Assembly: GCF_024436035.1 (NCBI RefSeq)
Contig: NZ_JANFNG010000002.1
Location: forward strand, 124,001-188,000
Direction of reading: 5' to 3'
Source of the DNA: Streptomyces humicola
GTDB lineage: Bacteria > Actinomycetota > Actinomycetes > Streptomycetales > Streptomycetaceae
Length of the DNA: 64,000 nucleotides
Below are positions 44,731-53,553 of this stretch, piece by piece; position 1 is the stretch's first letter; every line of letters starts with the position of its first letter. The notes beneath the pieces were generated by a model. It ran no database searches, was not told the DNA's origin, and worked only from the letters and a program-made list of their open reading frames with translations. A program made the translations under genes and the position numbers.

Positions 44731-46605
44731 ATGACTGCCGCTCCCACGAACGCTCTCATCGGTCCCCGTTCCGATCTGGCGGACGTCTTCGAGCTCGCCC
44801 AGCAGTTGCGGGTCGACTCGATACGGGCCAGCACCAGCGCCGGTTCCGGCCATCCGACATCGAGCATGTCGGCCGCGGATCTGATGGCGGTGCTCCTCGC
44901 CCGGCATCTGCACTACGACTGGCATCACCCGGAGGACCCCGGCAACGATCACCTCGTCTTCTCCAAGGGCCACGCCTCGCCGCTGCTGTATGCCATGTTC
45001 ACGGCGGCCGGCGTGGTCAGCGAGGAGGAGCTGCTGACCACCTACCGCCGCACGGGGTCGCGGCTGCAGGGGCATCCGACGCCGGTACTCCCATGGGTCG
45101 ATGTGGCCACCGGCTCGCTCGGCCAGGGTCTGCCGTACGGCGTGGGGATGGCTCTGGCGGGGCGCAGGCTGGACCACGCGCCCTACAGGGTCTGGGTACT
45201 GTGCGGTGACAGCGAGATGACCGAGGGTTCGATGTGGGAGGCGCTGGACAAGGCCGGCCGCTACGGGCTGGCCAACCTCACGGCGATCGTCGACGTCAAC
45301 CGTCTCGGTCAGCGCGGGCCCACCGAGCTGGGCTGGGATCTGGAGGCGTACGCCAACCGCGTGGAGGCTTTCGGGTGCGCGGCGCTGACGGTCGAGGGGC
45401 ATGACGTGGCGGCGGTGGACAAGGCCTTCGAGGTGGCCTGCCGCGCCGAGCGCCCCACGGTCGTCCTGGCCAGGACCATCAAGGGGCGTGGGTTCGCTGA
45501 GGTGGAGGACGCCGAGGGATGGCACGGCAAGCCGCTGCCGCGGGAGATGGCCGACCGGGCGGTCGCCGCACTCGGCGGGGTGCGCCATCTGACCGTGCGT
45601 GGTCCCGGCCCGCACTCCGTCGCCGCTCGTCAGCCGTCCCACCCGGCAGCGGTGGAGCTGCCGCGCTTCAAGCAAGGTGAGAAGGTGGCGACCCGCTCCG
45701 CCTACGGCAAGGCTCTGGCGGCGTTGGGTGCGCGGCCCGAGGTGGTGGCGCTGGACGCGGAGGTCGGCAACTCCACGCACGCCGAGGACTTCGGGGAGGT
45801 GTATCCGGGGCGCTATGTGCAGACGTTCATCGCGGAGCAGCAGATGCTCGCCAGCGCGGTGGGGCTTGCGGTGCGCGGTCGCCGACCGTACGCGGCGACG
45901 TTCGCGGCGTTCCTCACACGTGCCCACGACTTCATCCGGATGGCTTCGGTCTCCGGGGTGTCCATCGCCCTGTGCGGTTCGCACTGCGGTGTGGAGATCG
46001 GCGCCGACGGGCCGTCCCAGATGGGCCTGGAGGACATCGCGATGATGCGGTCCGTGCACGGTTCGACGGTGCTGTATCCGAGCGACGCCATGTCGGCTGC
46101 CGCTCTCACGGCGGCGATGGCCGATCTGGAGGGGATCTCGTATCTGCGGACGACCCGCGGGGCGTACCCCGTGCTGTATCCGCCGCAGGAGCCGTTCCCT
46201 GTGGGCGGGTCCAAGACGCTGCGTTCCGGCGCGGAGGACCGGGTCACGCTGGTGGGAGCGGGTGTGACGCTCCACGAGTGCCTGGCTGCGGCGGACGAGC
46301 TCGCGGCGGAGGGCGTCCATGCGCGGGTGATCGACCTGTACTCGGTCAAGCCGGTGGACGGCGACACGCTGTGCAGGGCCGCGCGTGAGACGGGGGCGGT
46401 GGTGGTCGCCGAGGACCACCGGCCCGAGGGGGGCATCGGCGAGGCCGTGCTCCACGCTCTCGCCGGGCACGGCACCGTGCCGCGCTTCGCGGCTCTGGCC
46501 GTCGAGCAGATGCCCGGGTCGGGACCGTCCGGCGAACTGCTCGACGCGGCGGGGATCTCACGCGGGCACATCGCCGAGGCCGCGCGTCGGCTGCTCGCCG
46601 GCTGA
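44731..46605 (+). CDS. tkt: Transketolase
   Basis: 624 residues, the compact length of animal-type and some actinobacterial transketolases rather than the ~690 of the main bacterial enzyme. It moves two-carbon units between sugar phosphates with thiamine diphosphate. Motifs: DSIRASTSAGSGHPTSSMSA, HLVFSKGHASPLLYAMFTAA, TGSLGQGLPYGVGMAL, the TPP motif GDSEMTEGSMWEALDKAG (~residue 165), VDVNRLGQRGPTE, and in the pyrimidine domain FIAEQQMLASAVGLAVRGRR with the catalytic Glu. ATG 44731 follows GAGGAGAA. It may be a second, specialised copy alongside a housekeeping enzyme elsewhere (inference). Confidence 0.9.
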   Translation: MTAAPTNALIGPRSDLADVFELAQQLRVDSIRASTSAGSGHPTSSMSAADLMAVLLARHLHYDWHHPEDPGNDHLVFSKGHASPLLYAMFTAAGVVSEEELLTTYRRTGSRLQGHPTPVLPWVDVATGSLGQGLPYGVGMALAGRRLDHAPYRVWVLCGDSEMTEGSMWEALDKAGRYGLANLTAIVDVNRLGQRGPTELGWDLEAYANRVEAFGCAALTVEGHDVAAVDKAFEVACRAERPTVVLARTIKGRGFAEVEDAEGWHGKPLPREMADRAVAALGGVRHLTVRGPGPHSVAARQPSHPAAVELPRFKQGEKVATRSAYGKALAALGARPEVVALDAEVGNSTHAEDFGEVYPGRYVQTFIAEQQMLASAVGLAVRGRRPYAATFAAFLTRAHDFIRMASVSGVSIALCGSHCGVEIGADGPSQMGLEDIAMMRSVHGSTVLYPSDAMSAAALTAAMADLEGISYLRTTRGAYPVLYPPQEPFPVGGSKTLRSGAEDRVTLVGAGVTLHECLAAADELAAEGVHARVIDLYSVKPVDGDTLCRAARETGAVVVAEDHRPEGGIGEAVLHALAGHGTVPRFAALAVEQMPGSGPSGELLDAAGISRGHIAEAARRLLAG

Positions 46606-46755
46606 GCGGGTGCGCAGCGCCGCGCGCGGTTCGCGTTGCGGCGTGGCGCCCCTGGAGCGAAGATTACATATCGTGTCCGTCCGGGTACTTGCCGCAACCG
46701 GCCCCCTCGGACCGGTACCGGTGCCCGTGCATGCCTGAATCGCAGTGGAGGGCTC

Positions 46756-47478
46756 ATGTCCGTGACCCGATGCGGCGCCGTCTGCGCCGTGCTGTGCCTT
46801 TCGGGCGCGGGAGCCCTGCAGGCCCCGGCCTCGGCGGCCTCCCGGCCGGAGGTGTCTTCGTCGCGTATGTCCCCGTCGCAGATGTCCGCGGTGGACACCC
46901 AGCTGCTCACCGCGGCTCATCAGGGCAATCTCTGGGAGATCGCGACCGGGCAGGATGCCCGGACCGATGCGACGACCTCGTGTGTCAAGGAGGTCTCGGC
47001 GGTCTTCGTCCGCGACCACCGCACGCTCGACGCGGGGGTCGCCGAGGCCGCGAAACAGGTGGGGCTGGCGCTGCCCGCTCTCCAGAGCCCGGGCCAGGCG
47101 CAGCAGCGCGCCGCTCTCCGCACGGTGGCCGGGAAGCGCTCGTACGACACGCAGTGGCTGCGGGCGCAGTACACGGCGCATGTCCAGACCCTGGCGCTGA
47201 TCGACAAGGAGCTCGCCTCCGGGACCAGCCCGGTGGTCAAGGCGCTGGCCAAGGGGGCCCGGCCGGTGGTCGTGCAGCACACGCAGATGGTGCTCGGCGG
47301 CGTGTGCCACGGGAAGGCGCCGGCCGGCAGTGTCAACGCGGGTGCGGCCGGCAGCCGGCTGGCCGCCGCGGCATACGGGCCACAGGACTCCACGGCGGCC
47401 GCAGCCTTCGCCGGCGTGCTGCTCGGCGGGTCGGGTGTGGCGTGGGTGGCCCGTCGGCGGCGGTCCTCGCGACGGTGA
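46756..47478 (+). CDS. Secreted DUF4142 domain protein with C-terminal membrane anchor
   Basis: 240 residues from ATG 46756 (GGAGGG upstream). Signal peptide MSVTRCGAVCAVLCLSGAGA then LQAPASAAS. The four-helix DUF4142 (ferritin-like) domain spans residues ~45-190: SAVDTQLLTAAHQGNLWEIA, VSAVFVRDHRTLDAGVAEAA, KRSYDTQWLRAQYTAHVQTL and VVVQHTQMVLGGVCHG. Usual metal ligands of ferritins are not evident. The end ATAAAAFAGVLLGGSGVAWV-like helix followed by ARRRRSSRR suggests anchorage to the membrane. Function unknown. Confidence 0.82.
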   Translation: MSVTRCGAVCAVLCLSGAGALQAPASAASRPEVSSSRMSPSQMSAVDTQLLTAAHQGNLWEIATGQDARTDATTSCVKEVSAVFVRDHRTLDAGVAEAAKQVGLALPALQSPGQAQQRAALRTVAGKRSYDTQWLRAQYTAHVQTLALIDKELASGTSPVVKALAKGARPVVVQHTQMVLGGVCHGKAPAGSVNAGAAGSRLAAAAYGPQDSTAAAAFAGVLLGGSGVAWVARRRRSSRR

Positions 47479-47527
47479 CGGAGGCAAGCGGGGGCGTTGA
47501 GGAGCGGGGCGGTACGAGGAGGGGGAG

Positions 47528-47755
47528 GTGTCCGAGCGGTTCGACCGGCCGGTGCGCTGTTCGTCCGGGCACGTCTTCACGACGATCCGGTTGCCGTTGG
47601 TTTCGCTGAAGGCCGTCCGGGTCGGCCCGTGGCGCCTCCAGCGCTGCCCGGTCGGAGTTCACTGGGCGCAGGCCGCCCCGCTGGATCCGGCGGAGCCGGT
47701 GAGCCCGGAGGAGTGCGCCGCTGCTCGTTCGGTGCACGACGGCCGCATCCCCTGA
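47528..47755 (+). CDS. Small protein with possible zinc ribbon, 75 aa
   Basis: From GTG 47528 (upstream GAGGGGGAGG): VSERFDRPVRCSSGHVFTTI, PLVSLKAVRVGPWRLQRCPV, GVHWAQAAPLDP. Cysteine and histidine spacing (C-x3-H near residue 11 and C-x4-H near 40) recalls short Streptomyces proteins with a putative zinc ribbon reading RCxxCGHxFTT...CPVGxHW, though one cysteine of the usual pair is absent here. No export signal. Function unknown. Confidence 0.6.
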   Translation: MSERFDRPVRCSSGHVFTTIRLPLVSLKAVRVGPWRLQRCPVGVHWAQAAPLDPAEPVSPEECAAARSVHDGRIP

Positions 47756-47775
47756 GCGGGCGTCAGGGCCCCGCC

Positions 47776-48792
47776 TCATGCCGACGCGGGGTATTCGCGG
47801 ATCACCTCCGCGGCTTTCTTGTCGTCGCGCAGGCCGACGAAGCGCGGATGGCGCAGCCGGCCGTCGGCCGTCCACTCGGTGAAGTCGATCCGGGCGACGA
47901 GTTCGGGCCTGACCCAGTGCGCCGTCCGCTCCGCGACGGGTTCGTCGAATGCGGGGTGCGGCTGTTCGAGGGTATCCAGGCGCCGGCGCAGCCCCACCAG
48001 GGTGGCGTCGTCGTATCCGGTGCCGGCCTTGCCTGCGTAACGCAGTCGTCCGCCCTCGTAGTAGCCGAGCAACAGGGCGCCGAAGCCGAGGCGGCTGCCG
48101 GAGGGTTCGGTGAAGCCCGCGATCACCAGCTCCTGGGCCGCGGTGCATTTGAGCTTGACCCAGTCCGGTGAGCGGCGCTGCTGGTAGCGGCTGTCGGCTC
48201 GTTTGGCGACGAGGCCTTCCCAGCCGCGGCGGCAGGCGTCGTCGAGCAGATCCCGTGCTCCGGGGTCCGCGTTGCGGTGGGCGTTGTAGCGCAGCGGCCC
48301 GGTGAACTCCACGGCTCGGCGCAGCAGGCTCTTGCGGGAGCGCAGTGGCAGGACGGTGGTGTCGTAGCCGCCCAGGTGGAGGAGGTCGAAAAGGTAGTAG
48401 GTGACTCGGATGCTGCTGAGTCCGGCGGCCACGGGGTCGGTGATGTGCATGCGCCGCTGGAGGCGGGCGAAGTCGGTGCGGCCGCGGTTCATGGCGACGA
48501 TCTCGCCGTCGACGACGAAGTGTTCCAGGGGCTGGCGTGCGAGTGCTTGGACGATTTCGGGATAGGTGCGCTCCAGCGGCCTTCCGGTGCGCGAGGTGAG
48601 CCGGATGTCGTCACCGTCACGGAAGGCGATGGCCCGCACACCGTCGAGTTTGCGCTCGAACACCCATTCCGTCCCGAAGGAACGCCGTCGGCCGGGCACG
48701 GCGAGCATGGGCTTGATCCGCTCGGGGACGGGCTGGACGGCGGGGCCGGGTGCGGCCCGGTCCGTCGTGCCGTCTTCGCCGGGTCTCCTCAT
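47776..48792 (-). CDS. ATP-dependent DNA ligase, NHEJ LigD/LigC type
   Basis: 338 residues, a stand-alone ligase without polymerase or nuclease domains. It seals nicks with AMP transfer. Nucleotidyltransferase motifs: FERKLDGVRAIAFRDGDDIR (motif I, catalytic Lys ~residue 48), SRTGRPLERTYPEIV (Ia), FVVDGEIVAMNRGRTDF (III), RGWEGLVAKRADSRYQ (IV) and DWVKLKC (V); an OB-fold follows (LVIAGFTEPSGSRLGFGALL, RYAGKAGTGYDD). Actinobacteria encode several such ligases used in non-homologous end joining. ATG 48792. No Ku gene is adjacent. Confidence 0.9.
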   Translation of the reverse strand: MRRPGEDGTTDRAAPGPAVQPVPERIKPMLAVPGRRRSFGTEWVFERKLDGVRAIAFRDGDDIRLTSRTGRPLERTYPEIVQALARQPLEHFVVDGEIVAMNRGRTDFARLQRRMHITDPVAAGLSSIRVTYYLFDLLHLGGYDTTVLPLRSRKSLLRRAVEFTGPLRYNAHRNADPGARDLLDDACRRGWEGLVAKRADSRYQQRRSPDWVKLKCTAAQELVIAGFTEPSGSRLGFGALLLGYYEGGRLRYAGKAGTGYDDATLVGLRRRLDTLEQPHPAFDEPVAERTAHWVRPELVARIDFTEWTADGRLRHPRFVGLRDDKKAAEVIREYPASA

Positions 48793-48849
48793 GGTGCCTG
48801 TCTACCCGCTGCTGCGCCCGTTCGCCGCACCGCTCGCGGCCGCCGGAAG

Positions 48850-49284
48850 TCATGCCGGGGCTCGCCGGCGCAGCAGGAATGCCAGGGTGATCAGGAGCAC
48901 GGGCAGTCCGGTGAGGTGGTAGGCGATGTCCACCGGCGAGCCACCGCGGAGGGTGAAGCTCAGCCCGACGAGGAACCCGGCGATCGCGAAGCCTGTTGCC
49001 CCGAGCGCAAGGCGCCGGGCCCGGCCAGGAGCCCGCCGCAGCGCGAAGGCCCCGGTCGCGAGAACCACGGCGATCACCGCCTCGGCGATTCCCGCGCCGC
49101 CGGGCCGGTACGGCTTGGAGCCGCCCTGGATGACGCCGCTCAGGTGCAGGACGGACATCACCACGAGGGAGGCCGCGACGGCTCCCATCAGGGCGACGGT
49201 CTTCGTTGTGTCTGTAGGCGTGGCTGTCGACGCGGCTGCGTCGTGGTCGTCGTGGAGTGGATCGGCGGGCTGCGGCATCGGCAT
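48850..49284 (-). CDS. Four-helix membrane protein, unknown
   Basis: 144 residues. After a polar N-terminus, four hydrophobic segments occur: VALMGAVAASLVVMSVLHLS, IAEAVIAVVLATGAFALRRA, LALGATGFAIAGFLVGLSFT and HLTGLPVLLITLAFLLRRRA. The pattern is common in actinobacterial hypothetical proteins and recalls DoxX-like small membrane proteins, but no diagnostic motif is present. ATG 49284. It is on the same strand as the ligase gene, 57 bases upstream of it. Confidence 0.65.
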   Translation of the reverse strand: MPMPQPADPLHDDHDAAASTATPTDTTKTVALMGAVAASLVVMSVLHLSGVIQGGSKPYRPGGAGIAEAVIAVVLATGAFALRRAPGRARRLALGATGFAIAGFLVGLSFTLRGGSPVDIAYHLTGLPVLLITLAFLLRRRAPA

Positions 49285-49382
49285 GGTGTCATCGTGACGA
49301 ACCAGCCGGCTCGGCGTCGTCCTGCGCCGGGAGACGGCCGGTCTACGCCCCTCGGAGTACGTGGGGAAGCAGGGAATGCGTG

Positions 49383-49422
49383 CGCCGCCCCCGTCCTGCT
49401 GCGTCGGAGGACGGGGGCGGCG
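49383..49422 (-). terminator. Hairpin terminator of the glucoamylase gene
   Basis: Perfect 15-bp stem (49383-49397 with 49408-49422; left arm CGCCGCCCCCGTCCT) and a 10-base loop, 25 bases beyond the GH15 stop on the minus strand. Confidence 0.8.
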
Positions 49423-49447
49423 AGGGCCGGCATGGCAGCGGGCCGGG

Positions 49448-51910
49448 TCAGCGCCAGGTGTCGTTGATGGTGACGGATCCCGATGCCGGGGTGGTGTAGG
49501 AGTTGTTGGGGTCGGATTCCCAGGTGATCGAACCGTCCGGGTTCTTCTTTATGTACTTGTACTGGAAGGACGTGTTCGCGGGGATGGCGACGGTGTCGGA
49601 CCAGATCGGGTAGGTGGCCGCGGAAAGCGGTACGGCCTGGTTGGTGTTCCAGTCGCCGAGGGCCGGGATCGAGCCCACCACGTACACGTTCTGTCCGTAG
49701 TAGGTGGTGGCGTTGACGTCGAAGGTGGTCTGGACCTGGGTCACGTCGGCGTAGCGCTGCGCGACGATGTCGGGTGTGTCGACGGTCTTGCCCGCGGAGA
49801 TGTCGATGGCGAGGCGGACGTACTGCGCCATGGCCCACATCAGCGGGGTGGAGGAGTTGTCGGGCTGGCCCTGGGTGAAGCCGTCGGCGCTCGCGGTAGG
49901 CCAGATCTGCTCGGAGATCTGGTAGCCGGCGTTGGCGGCGTTGGCCATTGAGGTGAGCATCGACTGGGCGTCGGTGGCGTCACCGTTCTGGACGTCGTAC
50001 TCGCCGCGTTCGCCGGAGAGTACCGGCCAGGGGCGGCCGATTCCGGCCCCGGTGTAGTCGCCTCCCGTGGTGGTCTCGCCGTAGCCGTCGTGGTTGTAGC
50101 GGCCCCAGTAGGTGCCGTATCCGGGGATGGTCGTCTTGATGGCGGAGTCGACCGCGGCGAGCGATTTGGTGATCTGCGGGGAGGCCGGGGCCTTGATGCC
50201 GAGCCGGGTCAGCTCGAGGAAGCCCTGGTCGACGATGGCGCGTTCGTCGTACGTTCCGCCGCCGTTGGAGATGTTGACGGTGTCGCCGTTGTTGGGGTTG
50301 CCGTTCGGGGTGATGCGGACGTAGTACGAGCCGCCGGCTATGGAACCGGTGGTGGTGAAGGTGTCGGTGTCGATCGCTGCCTCGAAGGAGTCGGCGGTCG
50401 ACAGATAGGTGTTGGCGTCGGTGGTGTCACCGTTGGCGTTGGCGATGTTCGCCGCGCAGACCAGTCCGGCCACCTCGGCGGCCATGGTCGAGGGCGAGTA
50501 GCCGCCGTTCTCCTCCCAGCGTTCCTCCCCGGTCTTCGGTCCGTTGCTGACGAGGTAGTTGGCGAGCAGCTGAAGCTTCGACCAGGTGGCCGAATCCTTT
50601 CTGCCGAGCTGGTAGGCGAGGATGATCGGAAAGGCGACCTCGTCCATCTGGGTGCCGCCCCAGACCTGATTGCCGTTGAGCCAGCTGTTCTGCTTGACGT
50701 AACCGCTGGAGGTCTCCTCGTAGTTGAGGATGTAGCTCAGCGCGTCGTTGGCGTCGGCCTTGTCGCCTGCGGCGAGCAGGGCGGTCGCCATCTGGTACTC
50801 GTCCCGCGTCCAGACCAGGTGGTAGCCGTGCTGGCCGGCGCTGTCGGCACTGACGCTCGCGCCCCACGGAACGGTGGGCGCGGCGATGAAGCCGCCGGCG
50901 TAGTTCTTGTCCTCGTCGGCCTTCACTTCCATCAGCGAGACGTTGTACTGCGCCTTGAGCTTGGAGTCGCCCGTCACCGAGGACGGGGCCGCGTTCAGGC
51001 CGGACATCCAGGAGTGCCAGCCGGATTGGAAGGAGCTCTCGGCCGAGGAGAAGCCGCTGCTCAGCGAGGCGGAGGCGTCCGAGACCGCGGCGGCGGCACT
51101 GGAGTCGAAGGCAAGCGCCAAGGTGAACGTGGTCGAACCGCCGGCCGCGACGGGGATCTGGGCGGTCTGGGAGATGTGGCCGGCTGTGTCGGCGGTCTGG
51201 CCATCGGTGGTGAGGGTGTGGCTGGTGGTGAGCTCCGATGCGCCGTCACTGGAGGTGCCCGCGTAGCCGCTTGACGTCCGGGTGAATCCGGTGGACGCGG
51301 CGAGCGCGCTGGAGACCGAGCCGTTGGTCGCCGTCAGGTCACCGCTGACGGTGTCGGTGGTGCCGGTGTTGCCCATGCCGTCGTTGCCGAGTGCGGGGTT
51401 GTACTGCGCGTACAGCGACAGTGGCGTGGAGGAGAGGTTGTCGAACGTCGTCTGCACCAACACGACGGAGCGGGCCGGGTCGGCGATGTAGGTCTTGGTG
51501 ATTTTGTACTTGCCGTTGGTGGCGATGTTGGTCTGCCGCCACTCCAGCGACGTGGGGTCCGTCAGGGAGATGGCGTGGCTGGTATTCGCCACTTCGTTGT
51601 CGGTGAACGACGAGCCGTCGGTGACGTAGTACTGCAGGCCGAAGGTGTCGGGGGTGTCGGTCTGAGGGTAAAAGACGTTCTGCAACTCACCGTTGCCAAC
51701 GGTGTACCAGACTTTGGAGGACGACGACAAGGCGTCCGCGAAGCCTTGTACGGTCGGCTCGTTCCAGTAGGCATCGGCGCCCGGCGCACCCGGGGCCGTG
51801 GCCGCGGCGGCGGGTCCGCCGACCGCGGTGAGCACGGCAGCGGCCATGGTGATCGCCGCGGTGAAGAGCGAAGTTCTCTGCAGCCATGGTCGTTCTTCGG
51901 AACTCGGCAT
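49448..51910 (-). CDS. Secreted glucan 1,4-alpha-glucosidase (GH15) with CBM20
   Basis: 820 residues from ATG 51910. A Sec signal (LQRTSLFTAAITMAAAVLTA then VGGPAAAATA) is followed by the N-terminal beta-sandwich of bacterial glucoamylases (residues ~45-300), the (alpha/alpha)6 GH15 domain with YHLVWTRDEYQMATALLAAG, EERWEENGGYSPSTMAAEVA (general acid Glu), and STPLMWAMAQYVRLAIDISA, and a C-terminal CBM20 starch-binding domain (TTYYGQNVYVVGSIPALGDW, FQYKYIKKNPDGSITWESDP). It releases glucose from starch outside the cell. Flanked by a terminator; expressed alone. Confidence 0.93.
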   Translation of the reverse strand: MPSSEERPWLQRTSLFTAAITMAAAVLTAVGGPAAAATAPGAPGADAYWNEPTVQGFADALSSSSKVWYTVGNGELQNVFYPQTDTPDTFGLQYYVTDGSSFTDNEVANTSHAISLTDPTSLEWRQTNIATNGKYKITKTYIADPARSVVLVQTTFDNLSSTPLSLYAQYNPALGNDGMGNTGTTDTVSGDLTATNGSVSSALAASTGFTRTSSGYAGTSSDGASELTTSHTLTTDGQTADTAGHISQTAQIPVAAGGSTTFTLALAFDSSAAAAVSDASASLSSGFSSAESSFQSGWHSWMSGLNAAPSSVTGDSKLKAQYNVSLMEVKADEDKNYAGGFIAAPTVPWGASVSADSAGQHGYHLVWTRDEYQMATALLAAGDKADANDALSYILNYEETSSGYVKQNSWLNGNQVWGGTQMDEVAFPIILAYQLGRKDSATWSKLQLLANYLVSNGPKTGEERWEENGGYSPSTMAAEVAGLVCAANIANANGDTTDANTYLSTADSFEAAIDTDTFTTTGSIAGGSYYVRITPNGNPNNGDTVNISNGGGTYDERAIVDQGFLELTRLGIKAPASPQITKSLAAVDSAIKTTIPGYGTYWGRYNHDGYGETTTGGDYTGAGIGRPWPVLSGERGEYDVQNGDATDAQSMLTSMANAANAGYQISEQIWPTASADGFTQGQPDNSSTPLMWAMAQYVRLAIDISAGKTVDTPDIVAQRYADVTQVQTTFDVNATTYYGQNVYVVGSIPALGDWNTNQAVPLSAATYPIWSDTVAIPANTSFQYKYIKKNPDGSITWESDPNNSYTTPASGSVTINDTWR

Positions 51911-52051
51911 ATCGCCACCCGTCCCTTGGTAGCGGTCGGTTGAGGGGGAACCGACGTGGGTGGCGAGAGCTTCCTCCTGGCCCGATGAGGCTGTCAATAC
52001 TTCAAGCGGCTACGAGCTGATGTGAGTTCATGGCTTCAGAAGGTGAAGGAG

Positions 52052-53449
52052 TCAGGGCTGGCTGTCCGACGGCGGTGGGGCGGTGTCTGCCATGCGGGCG
52101 CGGATGAGCGCACCGGCGAGCACCGCGGCGGCCGCCGGGCCGAAGACCGAGACCTGGACGGTGAAGGAGTTCCAGTGCAGGGCGTCGCCCACGTACAGCA
52201 CTGTGCCGGCGGCGGGGACGGTGAGCCATTCCCAGCGGCCGTCGAGGGCGACCAGCGCGACGACGAGCAACGCGTACCAGTAGTACGCGGGCGAGGTCAG
52301 CAGCAGCGCGGTCCCGGTGACCAGCAGCGCCCCGCGCCACGGCTGCCCTGGGTCGCCGCGCCGCAGCACGTACAGCGCGGTCAGCGCGATCAGCACCGCG
52401 GCGACGGGACCCGCCCACGCCGACGGCAGGACGAGCCGCAGCAGCGCGAACCGCCCGACGCCGCTGTCGTCGTACCCCTCCTCCTGCAGATAGCCGGGGA
52501 GGTAGCCGATGACCGAGGAGCCGGAGGCGATCAGGTACGGCAGATAGACGAGGACGATGACAAGGGCCGCGGGCAGCAGGATGCGCACGGTGTCGCGCAG
52601 CCCGTCGCGCGGGCGGCGTCCCGGCGCGAGAACGCCCGACAGCGCGCCAGGAAGGGCGAGCGCGGGCAGCAGTTTGACGGCGATCGCGCCGCCGAGCAGG
52701 GCACCGCGGCGCGCACCGGTGGCAGCGCCGAGCGCGACCACCGTGAGCAGCGCACCGAGGGTGTCGACATGGGCGTCGTTGACCGCGGCGAACGGCACCG
52801 CGGGGCACCACGCCCACAGCGCCGCCTGCCGCGGATCACCGCCCTGCCGCCGCCGCAGGACGAGCAGCAGCACCGCCGTGGTAGCGACGGCGAGCACCGC
52901 ACCCGCCAGCTGCAGCGGCTTGTGGCGCGTGGCGTCCGGGGAGAGCACGTGGACGAGGAGGAACCAGCCCTCGGCGACGGGCGGGTAGATCGTGTGCACG
53001 GACGGCCTGTTGATGTGGGTGCACACCCCGGCCGCTGTGTGCAGGTCCCAAGCCCGGCAGCTGCCGGTGTCCGGGAAGAGCCAGGCGTCGCGCAGTCGGG
53101 CCAGCCGCGCTGCGTCCGGCGCATAGGCGTACGGGGAGATCCCCGCGGCCTGCACCCGGCCGTCCCACGCGTAGCGGTACATGTCGTCGCTGGTGCGCGG
53201 CGGCGCCGACAGCGCCGCGGCGGCCGACGCCACCGACCCGGCGAGGACGAACGCGGCGGCGGTGCGCACTGGCACCGTCCGCACGGACCACACGGCGGCG
53301 GCGAACAGCACCCATGCGGCGGCGTACCAGGGCAGCAGGGCCGCCGGGTGGCCGAGGTCGCCGCCGGCGCGGACGGTCACGGCGACGACGGCGGTCAGGG
53401 CGGCGAGCAGGGCCGCGGTGCGGACGGTAGGGAGTCTCACGTGTGCCAC
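52052..53449 (-). CDS. Polytopic membrane glycosyltransferase (GT87/mannosyltransferase-like)
   Basis: About 465 residues, ten or more hydrophobic helices. Near the N-terminus the outer loop RTSDDMYRYAWDGRVQAAGI then SPYAYAPDAARLARLRD carries the Asp pair typical of GT-C enzymes that use polyprenyl-phosphate sugars; HINRPSVHTIYPPVAEGWFL is another family segment. GT-C mannosyltransferases of this kind build lipid-linked or cell-wall mannans in actinobacteria. GTG 53449 or 53440 are both possible starts, and neither has a clear ribosome site. Divergent from the molybdopterin enzyme and next to other glycosylation genes. Confidence 0.8.
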   Translation of the reverse strand: MAHVRLPTVRTAALLAALTAVVAVTVRAGGDLGHPAALLPWYAAAWVLFAAAVWSVRTVPVRTAAAFVLAGSVASAAAALSAPPRTSDDMYRYAWDGRVQAAGISPYAYAPDAARLARLRDAWLFPDTGSCRAWDLHTAAGVCTHINRPSVHTIYPPVAEGWFLLVHVLSPDATRHKPLQLAGAVLAVATTAVLLLVLRRRQGGDPRQAALWAWCPAVPFAAVNDAHVDTLGALLTVVALGAATGARRGALLGGAIAVKLLPALALPGALSGVLAPGRRPRDGLRDTVRILLPAALVIVLVYLPYLIASGSSVIGYLPGYLQEEGYDDSGVGRFALLRLVLPSAWAGPVAAVLIALTALYVLRRGDPGQPWRGALLVTGTALLLTSPAYYWYALLVVALVALDGRWEWLTVPAAGTVLYVGDALHWNSFTVQVSVFGPAAAAVLAGALIRARMADTAPPPSDSQP

Positions 53450-53553
53450 GGTGGCAGCTGCGGGCGCCGGAGGCGATCTTGCGGGGCTCGGTGTCCGCAA
53501 TCCGTAAGGAGTTCAGCGGCCTGAGGCAGGCCTCGGCGAGATCTCATGGAGCC